A stretch of DNA of 64,000 nt, from positions 1 through 64,000 of the forward strand of contig NZ_VEHL01000003.1 in assembly GCF_007679965.1 (NCBI RefSeq). Direction: 5' to 3'. A model generated the notes under the pieces. It saw only the letters and a list, made by a program, of their open reading frames with translations, was not told the origin of the DNA and did no database searches. Below, one piece after another: positions 36,656 to 44,178 of the stretch. The stretch is from Bordetella genomosp. 13 (GTDB taxonomy: Bacteria; Pseudomonadota; Gammaproteobacteria; Burkholderiales; Burkholderiaceae_B). The number at the start of each line of letters is the position of its first letter. Within the stretch, counting starts at the first letter, position 1. A program made the position numbers and the translations under genes.

Positions 36656-37675
36656 ATGGCCCATTTGCCGCATGACCGCCTGCGCCTCTTGTCCGTGACG
36701 CGCCCGTTGGGGCGCCTGGCCGGCCTGCTGCCGCGCAGGCGGCCGCCCGGCCCGCGCAGCGGCATCTGGCTGCACCCATGCCGGGCCGTGCATACCTGGG
36801 GAATGGCCTACGCCATCGACGTGGCCTTCATCGGCCCGGACGGCAAGGTGCTGCGCGCCGCTACGTTGAAGCCGTGGCGCGCCGCCCTATGCGTGCGCGC
36901 TGTCGCGGTGGTCGAGACCCGTGCCGGGGTCGTCGATGCCGAACACCGAGGTGTAGGCTGGATAGAAGCTGGCGTACAGCACCGCGCACGCCGAGATGTT
37001 CACCGGCATCTGCAGGGCCGTGACCAGCGCGGCCGGCAGGCCGGCGGCGATCATCAGGCCGGTGGCCAGGTCGATGAACATGAAGATCAGCGCCCAGGCC
37101 ACGCCGTACACCAGGAAGGCCCATTTGTTGCGCCAGCACGCCACGCCGGAGAAGAACATGGCTTGCGTCATGCGCAGGCCGTGCCAGCCCACCAGCACGG
37201 GCGCGTGCCAGAACAGGGCGGCGATGGGAACGTACAGGACCAGGAACAGCATCAGCGGCTGCTGCATGGCCGCCATCATGGGAGCCAGGTCCTTGCTGGC
37301 GGTGGCCAGGTTCATGCCTTCGACCACCGCGCGCGAGAACGGCAGCACCGCCACGATCTCGGCGATCAGCACGGCCACGGCATACAGCACGCCCATCAGG
37401 GTCAGCTTCTTGAACACGCCCGGACGCTGCAGCGGCTTGGGCCACATGGAGGGCAGCATGGTGCGGCCGGCTTCGATGTGCTTGGCGGCCGAGATGCTCA
37501 TCAGGGCCACGATGGGCATCAGCACGGGCAGCAGCAGCGGGCCGATGGGCAGCGTCAGCACGGCGAACAGGACGAACAGGCCCACCACCATGGACCACGC
37601 GAACATGGCCATGGGCTGTTTCAGGAACAGCTGCAGGCCGGTGCGGATCCATTGCCAGCCGGAAGTTGCGGGTAG
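36656..37675 (+). CDS. DUF192 protein with an apparent chimeric antisense-derived tail
   Basis: The first 92 residues match DUF192 (ProCP fold, unknown function): an N-terminal VTRPLGRLAGLLPRR, then SGIWLHPCRAVHTWGMAYAI, DVAFIGPDGKVL and AVAVVETRAG. The last 15-20 residues expected in this family are absent. After about base 36930 the frame runs on for some 247 codons as the exact antisense of the BPSS1780-type gene, giving His/Gln/Arg-rich sequence with no sign of selection. Either a frameshift removed the natural stop or the gene was truncated here. It sits 6 bp after tadC. Only 36656 to about 36930 should be trusted as functional coding. Confidence 0.5.
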   Translation: MAHLPHDRLRLLSVTRPLGRLAGLLPRRRPPGPRSGIWLHPCRAVHTWGMAYAIDVAFIGPDGKVLRAATLKPWRAALCVRAVAVVETRAGVVDAEHRGVGWIEAGVQHRARRDVHRHLQGRDQRGRQAGGDHQAGGQVDEHEDQRPGHAVHQEGPFVAPARHAGEEHGLRHAQAVPAHQHGRVPEQGGDGNVQDQEQHQRLLHGRHHGSQVLAGGGQVHAFDHRARERQHRHDLGDQHGHGIQHAHQGQLLEHARTLQRLGPHGGQHGAAGFDVLGGRDAHQGHDGHQHGQQQRADGQRQHGEQDEQAHHHGPREHGHGLFQEQLQAGADPLPAGSCG

Positions 37676-37690
37676 CGATGCTGCTTGCAT
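36887..37690 (-). CDS. BPSS1780-type multi-pass membrane protein
   Basis: A 267-residue inner-membrane protein with about six helices, matching the betaproteobacterial BPSS1780/YciC-like family of unknown function. The typical N-terminal segment is SGWQWIRTGLQLFLKQPMAM, with later LPIGPLLLPVLMPIVALMSI and HAPVLVGWHGLRMTQAMFFS. The open frame extends upstream by 39 codons, but MQAASLPATSG at 37690 is the usual start. It is convergent with the Tad operon and overlaps the extended DUF192 frame; this gene is clearly the real coding strand there, by family match. Confidence 0.87.
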   Translation of the reverse strand: MQAASLPATSGWQWIRTGLQLFLKQPMAMFAWSMVVGLFVLFAVLTLPIGPLLLPVLMPIVALMSISAAKHIEAGRTMLPSMWPKPLQRPGVFKKLTLMGVLYAVAVLIAEIVAVLPFSRAVVEGMNLATASKDLAPMMAAMQQPLMLFLVLYVPIAALFWHAPVLVGWHGLRMTQAMFFSGVACWRNKWAFLVYGVAWALIFMFIDLATGLMIAAGLPAALVTALQMPVNISACAVLYASFYPAYTSVFGIDDPGTGLDHRDSAHA

Positions 37691-37754
37691 GGGAAGTCTA
37701 TGTGCCTGGGTAAGCGCCGAAGCGCACCATGTTCGATTATGCGGGCGGGTGGTA

Positions 37755-38723
37755 TCAGGGCAAGGCGGGCAGGGCCCCGTGGTGGCGTGCCTGCAACACT
37801 CGTTCAAAGTGGCGCGGATCGTGCGGCTTGAGCGTCTGCGCCGGGCGCGGCAGGTAGAAGTCGTACAGGCGCGAGACCCAGAAGCGCAGCGCGGCGGCGC
37901 GCAGCATCAGCGGCCAGACTGCGCGCTCGGCATCGGTGAAGGGGCGCTGCCGGGCGTAGGCCCCCAGCCAGGCCTGGGCCAGCTCGGGCACGAACTCGCC
38001 GGTCTCCCGCACGATGCACCAGTCGTTCAGGCTCACGGCCACGTCGAACAGCCAGGTGTCGCAGCCCGCGAAGTAGAAGTCGATGATGCCGCCCATGCGC
38101 GGCGACTCGAACGTGCCGGCGAACAGCACGTTGTCGCGGAACAGGTCGCAGTGGGCCGGACCCGAGGGCAGCGCCTGCCATTCGGGCGTGGCGGCCGCCT
38201 CGGTCTGGGCCCGCAGCTCGTCCTGCAGCAGCGCGGCCTGTTCGGACTGCAGGTAGGGAAGCACCTTGGGCACGGTCTGCTGCCACCATGCCAGGCCCCG
38301 CAGGTTCGGCTGGTAGAGGGAGAAGTCGCGCGCGGCCAGGTGGGCGCGCGCCAGCGTGGCGCCGGCCTGGGCGCAATGCAGGGGACCCGGCGCGGGTTCG
38401 TAGCCGCCCGGCAGGCGGCTGACGATGGCGCAGGGCTTGCCATGCATCGTGGTCAGGCGCGTGCCGTCGCGCAGCGTCTGGGGCTCGGGCACGGGCACGC
38501 CGCGCTGCGCCAGATGGTGCATCAGCTCGATGTAGAAGGGCAGCTGTTCCTGCGTCAGCACCTCGAACAGCGTCAGCACGTACTCGCCGTGGGTGGTGTG
38601 CAGGAAGAAATTGGTGTTCTCGATGCCGGCCGTGATGCCGCGCAGCGACACCAGGTCTCCCAGTTGGTAGCGCGTCAGCAGCGCGCGTGCGTCATCGTCG
38701 GATACAGGAGTGAATACGGCCAT
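37755..38723 (-). CDS. thrB: Homoserine kinase, aminoglycoside-phosphotransferase type
   Basis: Phosphorylates homoserine in threonine synthesis. It belongs to the ThrB family with an APH-like kinase fold used in many proteobacteria (unrelated to GHMP ThrB). The 322 residues start MAVFTPVSDDDARALLTRYQ and contain GIENTNFFLHT near residue 33, the catalytic loop AHCDLFRDNVLFAG near 189 and the metal motif GIIDFYFAGCD. The length is typical. It is monocistronic and divergent from dusA. A small family ambiguity with other APH kinases remains, but the N-terminus is diagnostic. Confidence 0.93.
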   Translation of the reverse strand: MAVFTPVSDDDARALLTRYQLGDLVSLRGITAGIENTNFFLHTTHGEYVLTLFEVLTQEQLPFYIELMHHLAQRGVPVPEPQTLRDGTRLTTMHGKPCAIVSRLPGGYEPAPGPLHCAQAGATLARAHLAARDFSLYQPNLRGLAWWQQTVPKVLPYLQSEQAALLQDELRAQTEAAATPEWQALPSGPAHCDLFRDNVLFAGTFESPRMGGIIDFYFAGCDTWLFDVAVSLNDWCIVRETGEFVPELAQAWLGAYARQRPFTDAERAVWPLMLRAAALRFWVSRLYDFYLPRPAQTLKPHDPRHFERVLQARHHGALPALP

Positions 38724-38871
38724 TGGCGAAAAGCGGACGGGGTTGGCGGACGCGCGGTCCGCGCCCGGAGCGGCCCGCGGGGCAATTTTAGACTACGCGG
38801 GGCCGGCACTCGCCTTGCGGCCGGCTCGCCGTAAAATAGCGGCATTCCCCGCGTTTTTCCCGAGCGATTTC

Positions 38872-39909
38872 TTGGATTCCTCCGACTGGCGACTTTGCGT
38901 CGCGCCGATGATCGACGTCACCGATCGCCACTGCCGCTTCCTGCACCGGCTGCTGGCGCCGCGCGCACGCCTGTACACCGAAATGATCACCACCGGCGCG
39001 CTGCTGCATGGCAATGTGGGGCGCCATCTCGATTTCGATGCCGCCGAACATCCCGTCGCCCTGCAACTGGGCGGCAGCGAGCCCGACGCGCTGGCGCAGG
39101 CCGCCCGCCTGGGCCGCCAGTGGGGCTACGACGAGATCAACCTGAACTGCGGTTGCCCGTCGGAGCGGGTGCAGCGCGGCGCGTTCGGCGCCTGCCTGAT
39201 GGCCGAGCCCGACCTGGTCGCCGATTGCATGAAGGCCATGCAGGACGCCGTGGACGTGCCCGTCACCGTCAAGCACCGCCTCGGCCTGGACTACGACGAT
39301 TCCTACGGTTTCGTGCGCGACTTCGTGGGCAAGCTGTACGACGTGGGCTGCCGGGTGTTCGTGGTGCATGCGCGCAACGCCGTGCTCAAGGGCCTGTCGC
39401 CCAAGGACAACCGAGAGATTCCGCCGCTGCGCTACGACGCCGTGCGCCGCCTGAAGCAGGACTTCCCCGATTGCGTGATGGTGCTCAACGGCGGCCTGGC
39501 CGACGCCCCGCAATCGCTGCGGGCGGCCGAGGACTTCGACGGCGTCATGCTGGGCCGCGCGGCCTGGCACACGCCGCGCGTGCTGTCCGAGGTCTCGCTG
39601 CGCCTGTGGCCATCCACGCGCCTGCCCACCGACGCGCAGGTGGTCGATGCCATGACGCGCTATGCCGCGCAGCAGGTGGCGGCCGGGCAGCCGCTGCGGG
39701 TCATCGTGCGGCCCATGCTGGGGCTGGTCAACGGCCAGTCGGGCGCGCGCCGCTGGCGCCGCATGCTGTCGGATCCGCGGCTGCTGGCGGCCAACGATCC
39801 CGGCCTGATCTACGAGGCCTGGCGCACGCTGCAGAGCGCCGACCGCGGGGATCGCGACGACCGCGACGATTTCGCGCCGGGTGCCGGCTCGCCGCTGGCG
39901 GCCGCGTAG
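38872..39909 (+). CDS. dusA: tRNA-dihydrouridine synthase A
   Basis: FMN-dependent enzyme that reduces uridines to dihydrouridine in the tRNA D-loop. Evidence is the N-terminal WRLCVAPMIDVTDRHCRFL, NLNCGCPSERVQRGAFGACLM with the catalytic Cys, VKHRLGLDY and the DusA-specific LKGLSPKDNREIPPLRYD. The open frame begins at GTG 38710 inside thrB. I prefer TTG 38872, since a -10-like TAAAAT at 38832-38837 lies upstream and the conserved domain begins right after it; a start between these is not excluded. The C-terminus ends with an Asp/Arg-rich tail of about 30 residues. Confidence 0.88.
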   Translation: MDSSDWRLCVAPMIDVTDRHCRFLHRLLAPRARLYTEMITTGALLHGNVGRHLDFDAAEHPVALQLGGSEPDALAQAARLGRQWGYDEINLNCGCPSERVQRGAFGACLMAEPDLVADCMKAMQDAVDVPVTVKHRLGLDYDDSYGFVRDFVGKLYDVGCRVFVVHARNAVLKGLSPKDNREIPPLRYDAVRRLKQDFPDCVMVLNGGLADAPQSLRAAEDFDGVMLGRAAWHTPRVLSEVSLRLWPSTRLPTDAQVVDAMTRYAAQQVAAGQPLRVIVRPMLGLVNGQSGARRWRRMLSDPRLLAANDPGLIYEAWRTLQSADRGDRDDRDDFAPGAGSPLAAA

Positions 39910-40236
39910 GCAACGGCATCCGGCCGTCCGCCGTGCAGGCGCCGGCTTCGCGTCCGCCGAGCGTTCGGCACGGGAAACTGCCTGTTCCGCGCTCGGCGCA
40001 GAGCGGGCACCGCACAACTGCCTTCGTGGCGGCGCGCCTCTCACGCCCGTCACAAGAGCCGGCCGCCGCATCTCCCGCGTCCGGCAAAAGCCCCGGTCCA
40101 CCGCCGCCAAGGCCTCCGGCCCATGGCAAACGGGGCGCCACCCGGGCGCCCCATCTCGATCGAACCGACGTCATGCAGCGGGACGTCGAATTCCTGGCCT
40201 CGTACGCCCTGCCTTCGAAAATAAGCCGGGCCGTCC
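39910..40236. other. 327-bp GC-rich spacer between dusA and the CBS gene
   Basis: Convergent spacer without a supported gene. A perfect GGGGCGCC / GGCGCCCC hairpin at 40132-40152 is followed on the minus strand by GTTT and may terminate the CBS-protein gene. No other motif stands out. Confidence 0.4.
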
Positions 40237-40722
40237 TCAGGACTTGTGCGGCTCGGCCTGCTGCTCGCCTTCGGTCTCGCTGCTGTCCATGGGCCAGTCG
40301 CGGATGTAGGCCTTGAGCATGTTGTTCTCGAACTGCTGCGCCGCCACGATGGCCTGGGCCATGTCGTAGAACGAGATCACGCCCAGCAGCGTGCCGCCGT
40401 CCATGACCGGGATGTAGCGCGCGTGCTTTTCCAGCATCAGCCGCTGGACTTCGTCGGCGCTGGTGTTGGGGGTCACGCTGACCGGGGCATCGTCCATGAT
40501 GCCGCGGACGGTGGCGTCGCCCAGCGCGCCGCCGTGCTTGTGCATGTGGCGGATGATCTCGCGGAAGGTCAGCATGCCGACCAGCATGCCGGCCTCCATG
40601 ATGACCAGCGAACCGATGTCCTGTTCGCTCATGGTCTGCACGGCGACCATGACCGGCGTGTCGGGCGTGGTGGTGAACAGCGCGTTGCCCTTGACGCGCA
40701 GAATTTCGCTGACTTTCAACAT
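40237..40722 (-). CDS. Protein with a pair of CBS domains
   Basis: A 161-residue cytosolic protein made of two CBS motifs (about residues 8-65 and 75-132) that form a Bateman module binding adenosyl ligands such as AMP or ATP. Typical segments are MVAVQTMSEQDIGSLVIM, GMLTFREIIRHM, VRGIMDDAPVSVTPNTS and ARYIPVMDGGTLLGVISFYD. There is no attached enzyme or channel domain. GGAGGAAG upstream of the ATG is a strong ribosome-binding site. Stand-alone CBS pairs often act in energy sensing; the partner is unknown here. Confidence 0.9.
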   Translation of the reverse strand: MLKVSEILRVKGNALFTTTPDTPVMVAVQTMSEQDIGSLVIMEAGMLVGMLTFREIIRHMHKHGGALGDATVRGIMDDAPVSVTPNTSADEVQRLMLEKHARYIPVMDGGTLLGVISFYDMAQAIVAAQQFENNMLKAYIRDWPMDSSETEGEQQAEPHKS

Positions 40723-40798
40723 GGCTTCCTCCTCGGGAACGCACTATCCGGCTCGTGGGCCGGCTTTCCGGCCGACTTGTTGCCCGCTTCCAACGTCA

Positions 40799-42103
40799 TC
40801 ACGCCGCCGCCGAAGGGCGCGCGGGTGTCTCATCCGGCGTATTGTGCGCCTGTCCGGCCAGTTCTTCCAGTGACGGCGGGCTGCCGGACAGCACGCCGGC
40901 CGCGGCGGCCATCACCCGGGCATTTTCCTGCACGCGCCGCTGGCGCCGGTCCAGCAGGAACTGGTCGAACACGCGGTCGACCGTGGTGCGCCGCGGATCG
41001 CAGGTCAGCACCCAGTGCTGGTCGGCCGTGCGCGCCACCATGCCCATGTCGTCCAGCGTTTCCAGCACGTCGTTCAGTTCGTCGTGGTGCAGCTGCAGGC
41101 GCTTGGCCAGGGTCGTAGGGCTCAGCCCCGGCGGCGCGCTGCCCTGGACCCGGCGCAGTTCGACCAGCACGTTCAAGGCGTCGATGAAGCCGGCGCCCGC
41201 GCAGCGGTTGATCTCCCAGCGGCCCAGGCGGATCAGCGGGATGCTGGCCGCGACCGTGGCGCCGAACAGCACCGCCAGCCAGGACAGCCACAGCCACAGC
41301 AGGAAGATGGGCAGGGTGGCGAAGGTGCCGTAGATGACGGTATAGGTGGGAAAGCGCGTCAGGTAATAGGCGAACGCGGACTTCATCACCTCGAGCAGGA
41401 TGGCCGCGCCATAGCCGCCCACCAGCGCGTCGCGCCAGTAGACACGGCGGTTGGGCACCACCACGAACAGCGCCGAGAACGCGGCGCCCGTCAGGATCAG
41501 GGGAATGAACGAGATGGCCAGGCTGACGACGTCGGGCACGTCGCGCACCAGGCCCATGGACTCGCGCGCCACGAACGACGTGGCCCACAGGCTGGCGCCG
41601 GCCACTACCGGGCCCAGCGTGATCACCGACCAGTACACCAGCACGCGCTGCACGAACGGCCGCTGGCGGGTGACGTGCCAGATGTCGTTGAACGACTTGT
41701 CGATGGTCATGATCAGCAGCACCGACGTCACGACCAGGAAACCGCCGCCGATGGCCGTCAGCCGCGAGGCCTGGCGCGCGAACTGGTTCAGGTAGTTCAT
41801 GACGTTGCTGGAGACCGCCGGCGGCATCAGGTTGTGCGTCAGGAAGTCTTCCAGCGCGACGCGGAACTCCTGGAACAGCGGGAATGCCGTGAACAGCGAC
41901 AGCGCCACCGCCAGCAGCGGCACGATGGCCAGCACCGTGGTGAAGGTCAGGCTGGAGGCCACCTGCAGCAGCCGTTCCTCGCCGGTGCGTTCGGCCGCGA
42001 AACGGACGGCACGGCCCGTGCGGGCCACCCAGGTGTGGCGCCGCGAGGGGGGAGGAGGGGCTTCCGTGTTGACGCCGGAGGCGGGCTCGGCCTGATGCTT
42101 CAT
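40799..42103 (-). CDS. YihY/UPF0761 family membrane protein
   Basis: A 434-residue inner-membrane protein of the YihY/BrkB family (once mis-called ribonuclease BN). Six helices lie between about residues 45 and 295, with the signature ASSLTFTTVLAIVPLLAVAL near residue 47, YWRDALVGGYGAAILLEVMK and YGTFATLPIFLLWLWLSWL. The C-terminal cytosolic domain (about 310-434) looks winged-helix-like. The open frame extends 64 codons upstream, overlapping the divergent DUF2069 gene; MKHQAEP at 42103 is the likely start. Only 16 bp separate the two divergent genes, so at least one promoter must lie inside coding sequence or a start is later than marked. Confidence 0.9.
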   Translation of the reverse strand: MKHQAEPASGVNTEAPPPPSRRHTWVARTGRAVRFAAERTGEERLLQVASSLTFTTVLAIVPLLAVALSLFTAFPLFQEFRVALEDFLTHNLMPPAVSSNVMNYLNQFARQASRLTAIGGGFLVVTSVLLIMTIDKSFNDIWHVTRQRPFVQRVLVYWSVITLGPVVAGASLWATSFVARESMGLVRDVPDVVSLAISFIPLILTGAAFSALFVVVPNRRVYWRDALVGGYGAAILLEVMKSAFAYYLTRFPTYTVIYGTFATLPIFLLWLWLSWLAVLFGATVAASIPLIRLGRWEINRCAGAGFIDALNVLVELRRVQGSAPPGLSPTTLAKRLQLHHDELNDVLETLDDMGMVARTADQHWVLTCDPRRTTVDRVFDQFLLDRRQRRVQENARVMAAAAGVLSGSPPSLEELAGQAHNTPDETPARPSAAA

Positions 42104-42119
42104 CAGGCGATAATAGCGT

Positions 42120-42491
42120 ATGACCGCTGCCCTGAATCCGACTCTGCGCCGTGTCGCATCCGCCTCGCTGGTGGCGCTGCTGCTGCTGTGCCTGGCCTGG
42201 GAAATCTTCCTGGCGCCGCTGCGTCCGGGCGGTACGCTGCTGTTCCTGAAGGCCTTGCCCCTGGCGCTGCCGTTGCGCGGGGTGCTGCGGGGCAATGTCT
42301 ATACCTACCAGTGGGCGGCCATGCTGTCGCTGTTGTATCTCATGGAAGGGGTGGTGCGCGCGATGTCCGACCCCCAGCCGGCCTCGGCCGCGCTGGCGGG
42401 CGTCGAGATCGTCCTGTCCGCCGTCTTCTTCCTGTCCGGCATCTTCTATGTGCGGCCCGCCAAGCGGGCCGCACGGGGGAAACGCGCATGA
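42120..42491 (+). CDS. DUF2069 membrane protein
   Basis: A 123-residue membrane protein with about four helices, matching DUF2069, a proteobacterial family of unknown function. Characteristic are the segments LCLAWEIFLAPLRPGG, FLKALPLALPLRGVLRGN and YTYQWAAMLSLLYLMEG. The basic C-terminus is RPAKRAARGKRA. Its stop overlaps the selO start (ATGA), so the two are translationally coupled. The start lies 16 bp from the divergent YihY gene. Confidence 0.88.
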   Translation: MTAALNPTLRRVASASLVALLLLCLAWEIFLAPLRPGGTLLFLKALPLALPLRGVLRGNVYTYQWAAMLSLLYLMEGVVRAMSDPQPASAALAGVEIVLSAVFFLSGIFYVRPAKRAARGKRA

Positions 42492-43984
42492 ACATGCCTA
42501 TCGAAGGCGCGGCCCTGGCCGCCCGCTTGACCGACCTGCAGACCGACAACAGCTTCGCCGCCTTGCCGCCGCAGTTCTACACCCGCCTGGCCGCGCGGCC
42601 GCTGACCGAGCCGCGCCTGCTGCACGCCAATCCCGACGCCGCCGCGCTGATCGGCCTGGACGCGGCGGCGCTGCATACGCCCGAATTCCTGGCGGTGGCC
42701 TCGGGCGCCGCCCCGCTGCCTGGCGGCGACACCCTGGCGGCCGTCTACAGCGGCCACCAGTTCGGCGTGTGGGCGGGCCAGTTGGGCGACGGCCGCGCGC
42801 ACCTGCTGGGCGAGGTGCGCGGCCCGCAGGGCAACTGGGAGCTGCAGCTCAAGGGCGCCGGCATGACGCCGTACTCGCGCATGGGCGACGGCCGCGCCGT
42901 GCTGCGCTCGTCCGTGCGCGAATACCTGGCCAGCGAGGCCATGGCCGGCCTGGGCATTCCCACCACTCGGGCGCTGGCCCTGGTGGTGTCCGACGATCCG
43001 GTGGTCCGCGAGACCGTGGAAACCGCCGCCATCGTCACCCGCATGGCGCCCAGTTTCGTGCGCTTCGGCTCGTTCGAGCACTGGGCATCGACCCGCCAGC
43101 CCGACCTGCTGCGCACGCTGGCCGACTACGTCATCGACCGCTTCTACCCGCAGTGCCGCGGCGCCGAGGGCCAGGACGGACCGCTGGTCGCGCTGCTGGA
43201 CGAGGTGATGCGGCGCACCGCGCGCCTGATGGCCGACTGGCAGGCCGTGGGGTTCTGCCATGGCGTGATGAACACCGACAACATGTCCATCCTGGGGCTG
43301 ACCCTGGATTACGGCCCCTACGGCTTCATGGACGCCTTCCAGCTGGCCCACGTGTGCAACCATACCGACACGCAGGGGCGCTATGCCTGGAACCGCCAGC
43401 CCTCGGTGGGCCTGTGGAACCTGTACCGCCTGGCCGGCGCGCTGCATGCGCTGGTCGAGGACGCCGATCCGCTGCGCGCCGTGCTGGAGCGCTACGAGGC
43501 GGTGTTCACCGAGGTCTTCCATGACCGCATGGCCGCCAAGATCGGCCTGGCCCGCTGGCTGCCCGAGGACGAGCCGCTGCTGGACGAGCTGCTGCGCCTG
43601 ATGCACATGGGCCGCGCCGATTTCACCCTGACGTTCCGCCGGCTGGCCCAGGCGGTGCGGGGCGAGCCCCAGCCCTTCCTGGACCTGTTCATCGACCGTC
43701 CCGCGGCCGGCCAGTGGCTGGCGCAAGTGCAGGCGCGCCATGCCGCCGACGGCCGCCCGGCCGAGGCGCGCGCGCAGGCCATGGACCGGGTCAACCCGCT
43801 GTATGTATTGCGCAACCATCTGGCCGAACAGGCGATCCGCGCGGCCCGGCAGGGCGACCCGTCCGAGATCGACACGCTGCTGGCGCTGCTGCGCGATCCG
43901 TATACGCCGCGGCCGGGCCACGACAGCTATGCCGCGCTGCCGCCCGACTGGGCCGCCGGGATCGAAGTCAGCTGCTCCTCGTGA
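42488..43984 (+). CDS. selO: Protein adenylyltransferase SelO
   Basis: Pseudokinase-fold enzyme (YdiU/SelO family) that transfers AMP from ATP to protein Ser, Thr or Tyr and functions in redox homeostasis. The 498 residues include FAALPPQFYTRLAARPL, YSGHQFGVWAGQLGDGRA near residue 80, LQLKGAGMTPYSRMGDGRAVL near 119, and HGVMNTDNMSILG near 258, which holds the metal-binding Asn and Asp. The family C-terminus carries a Cys or selenocysteine; here it is VSCSS with a single Cys. No Sec codon is evident. It is coupled to DUF2069. Confidence 0.95.
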   Translation: MNMPIEGAALAARLTDLQTDNSFAALPPQFYTRLAARPLTEPRLLHANPDAAALIGLDAAALHTPEFLAVASGAAPLPGGDTLAAVYSGHQFGVWAGQLGDGRAHLLGEVRGPQGNWELQLKGAGMTPYSRMGDGRAVLRSSVREYLASEAMAGLGIPTTRALALVVSDDPVVRETVETAAIVTRMAPSFVRFGSFEHWASTRQPDLLRTLADYVIDRFYPQCRGAEGQDGPLVALLDEVMRRTARLMADWQAVGFCHGVMNTDNMSILGLTLDYGPYGFMDAFQLAHVCNHTDTQGRYAWNRQPSVGLWNLYRLAGALHALVEDADPLRAVLERYEAVFTEVFHDRMAAKIGLARWLPEDEPLLDELLRLMHMGRADFTLTFRRLAQAVRGEPQPFLDLFIDRPAAGQWLAQVQARHAADGRPAEARAQAMDRVNPLYVLRNHLAEQAIRAARQGDPSEIDTLLALLRDPYTPRPGHDSYAALPPDWAAGIEVSCSS

Positions 43985-44039
43985 GCCCCGCGGCGGGGCG
44001 AAATGCCTTCAAAATCCCGTAGCGCTGAGAAGTAAATGG

Positions 44040-44178
44040 AAAACATTTGATAAATGTGCCATTTGAACGTAACCAAATCGGAGATAATTCATCTGCACCC
44101 GCCGGGTGCGAGTGCTATTGGCTAAACGCAAAGAGGTCCGCGTCCGCGTAAGGAGCAGGGCCTTCATGAGGGGTCTTC
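44040..44178 (+). promoter_or_regulatory. AT-rich promoter region and possible leader peptide before the EAL gene
   Basis: This stretch is conspicuously AT-rich. TTGAAC (44064-44069) and TAATTC (44086-44091), spaced 16 bp, could be a sigma-70 promoter. Further down, AAGGAG (44150-44155) precedes ATG 44166, which opens an 8-codon frame (MRGLRGWE, stop at 44190-44192) that overlaps the GTG start of the EAL gene at 44179. The small frame may act in translational coupling. Confidence 0.4.

Noticed and set aside
38710..38871. Extended N-terminus of dusA from GTG 38710
   Set aside because: These 54 codons cover a promoter-like TAAAAT and overlap the divergent thrB start. The translation shows no DusA similarity before LDSSDWRLCVAPM.
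42488..43984. Selenocysteine codon at the SelO C-terminus
   Set aside because: Some SelO proteins carry Sec near the end, but here a normal Cys codon is present (SCSS) and the frame ends with an ordinary stop without a SECIS-like hairpin I can see.
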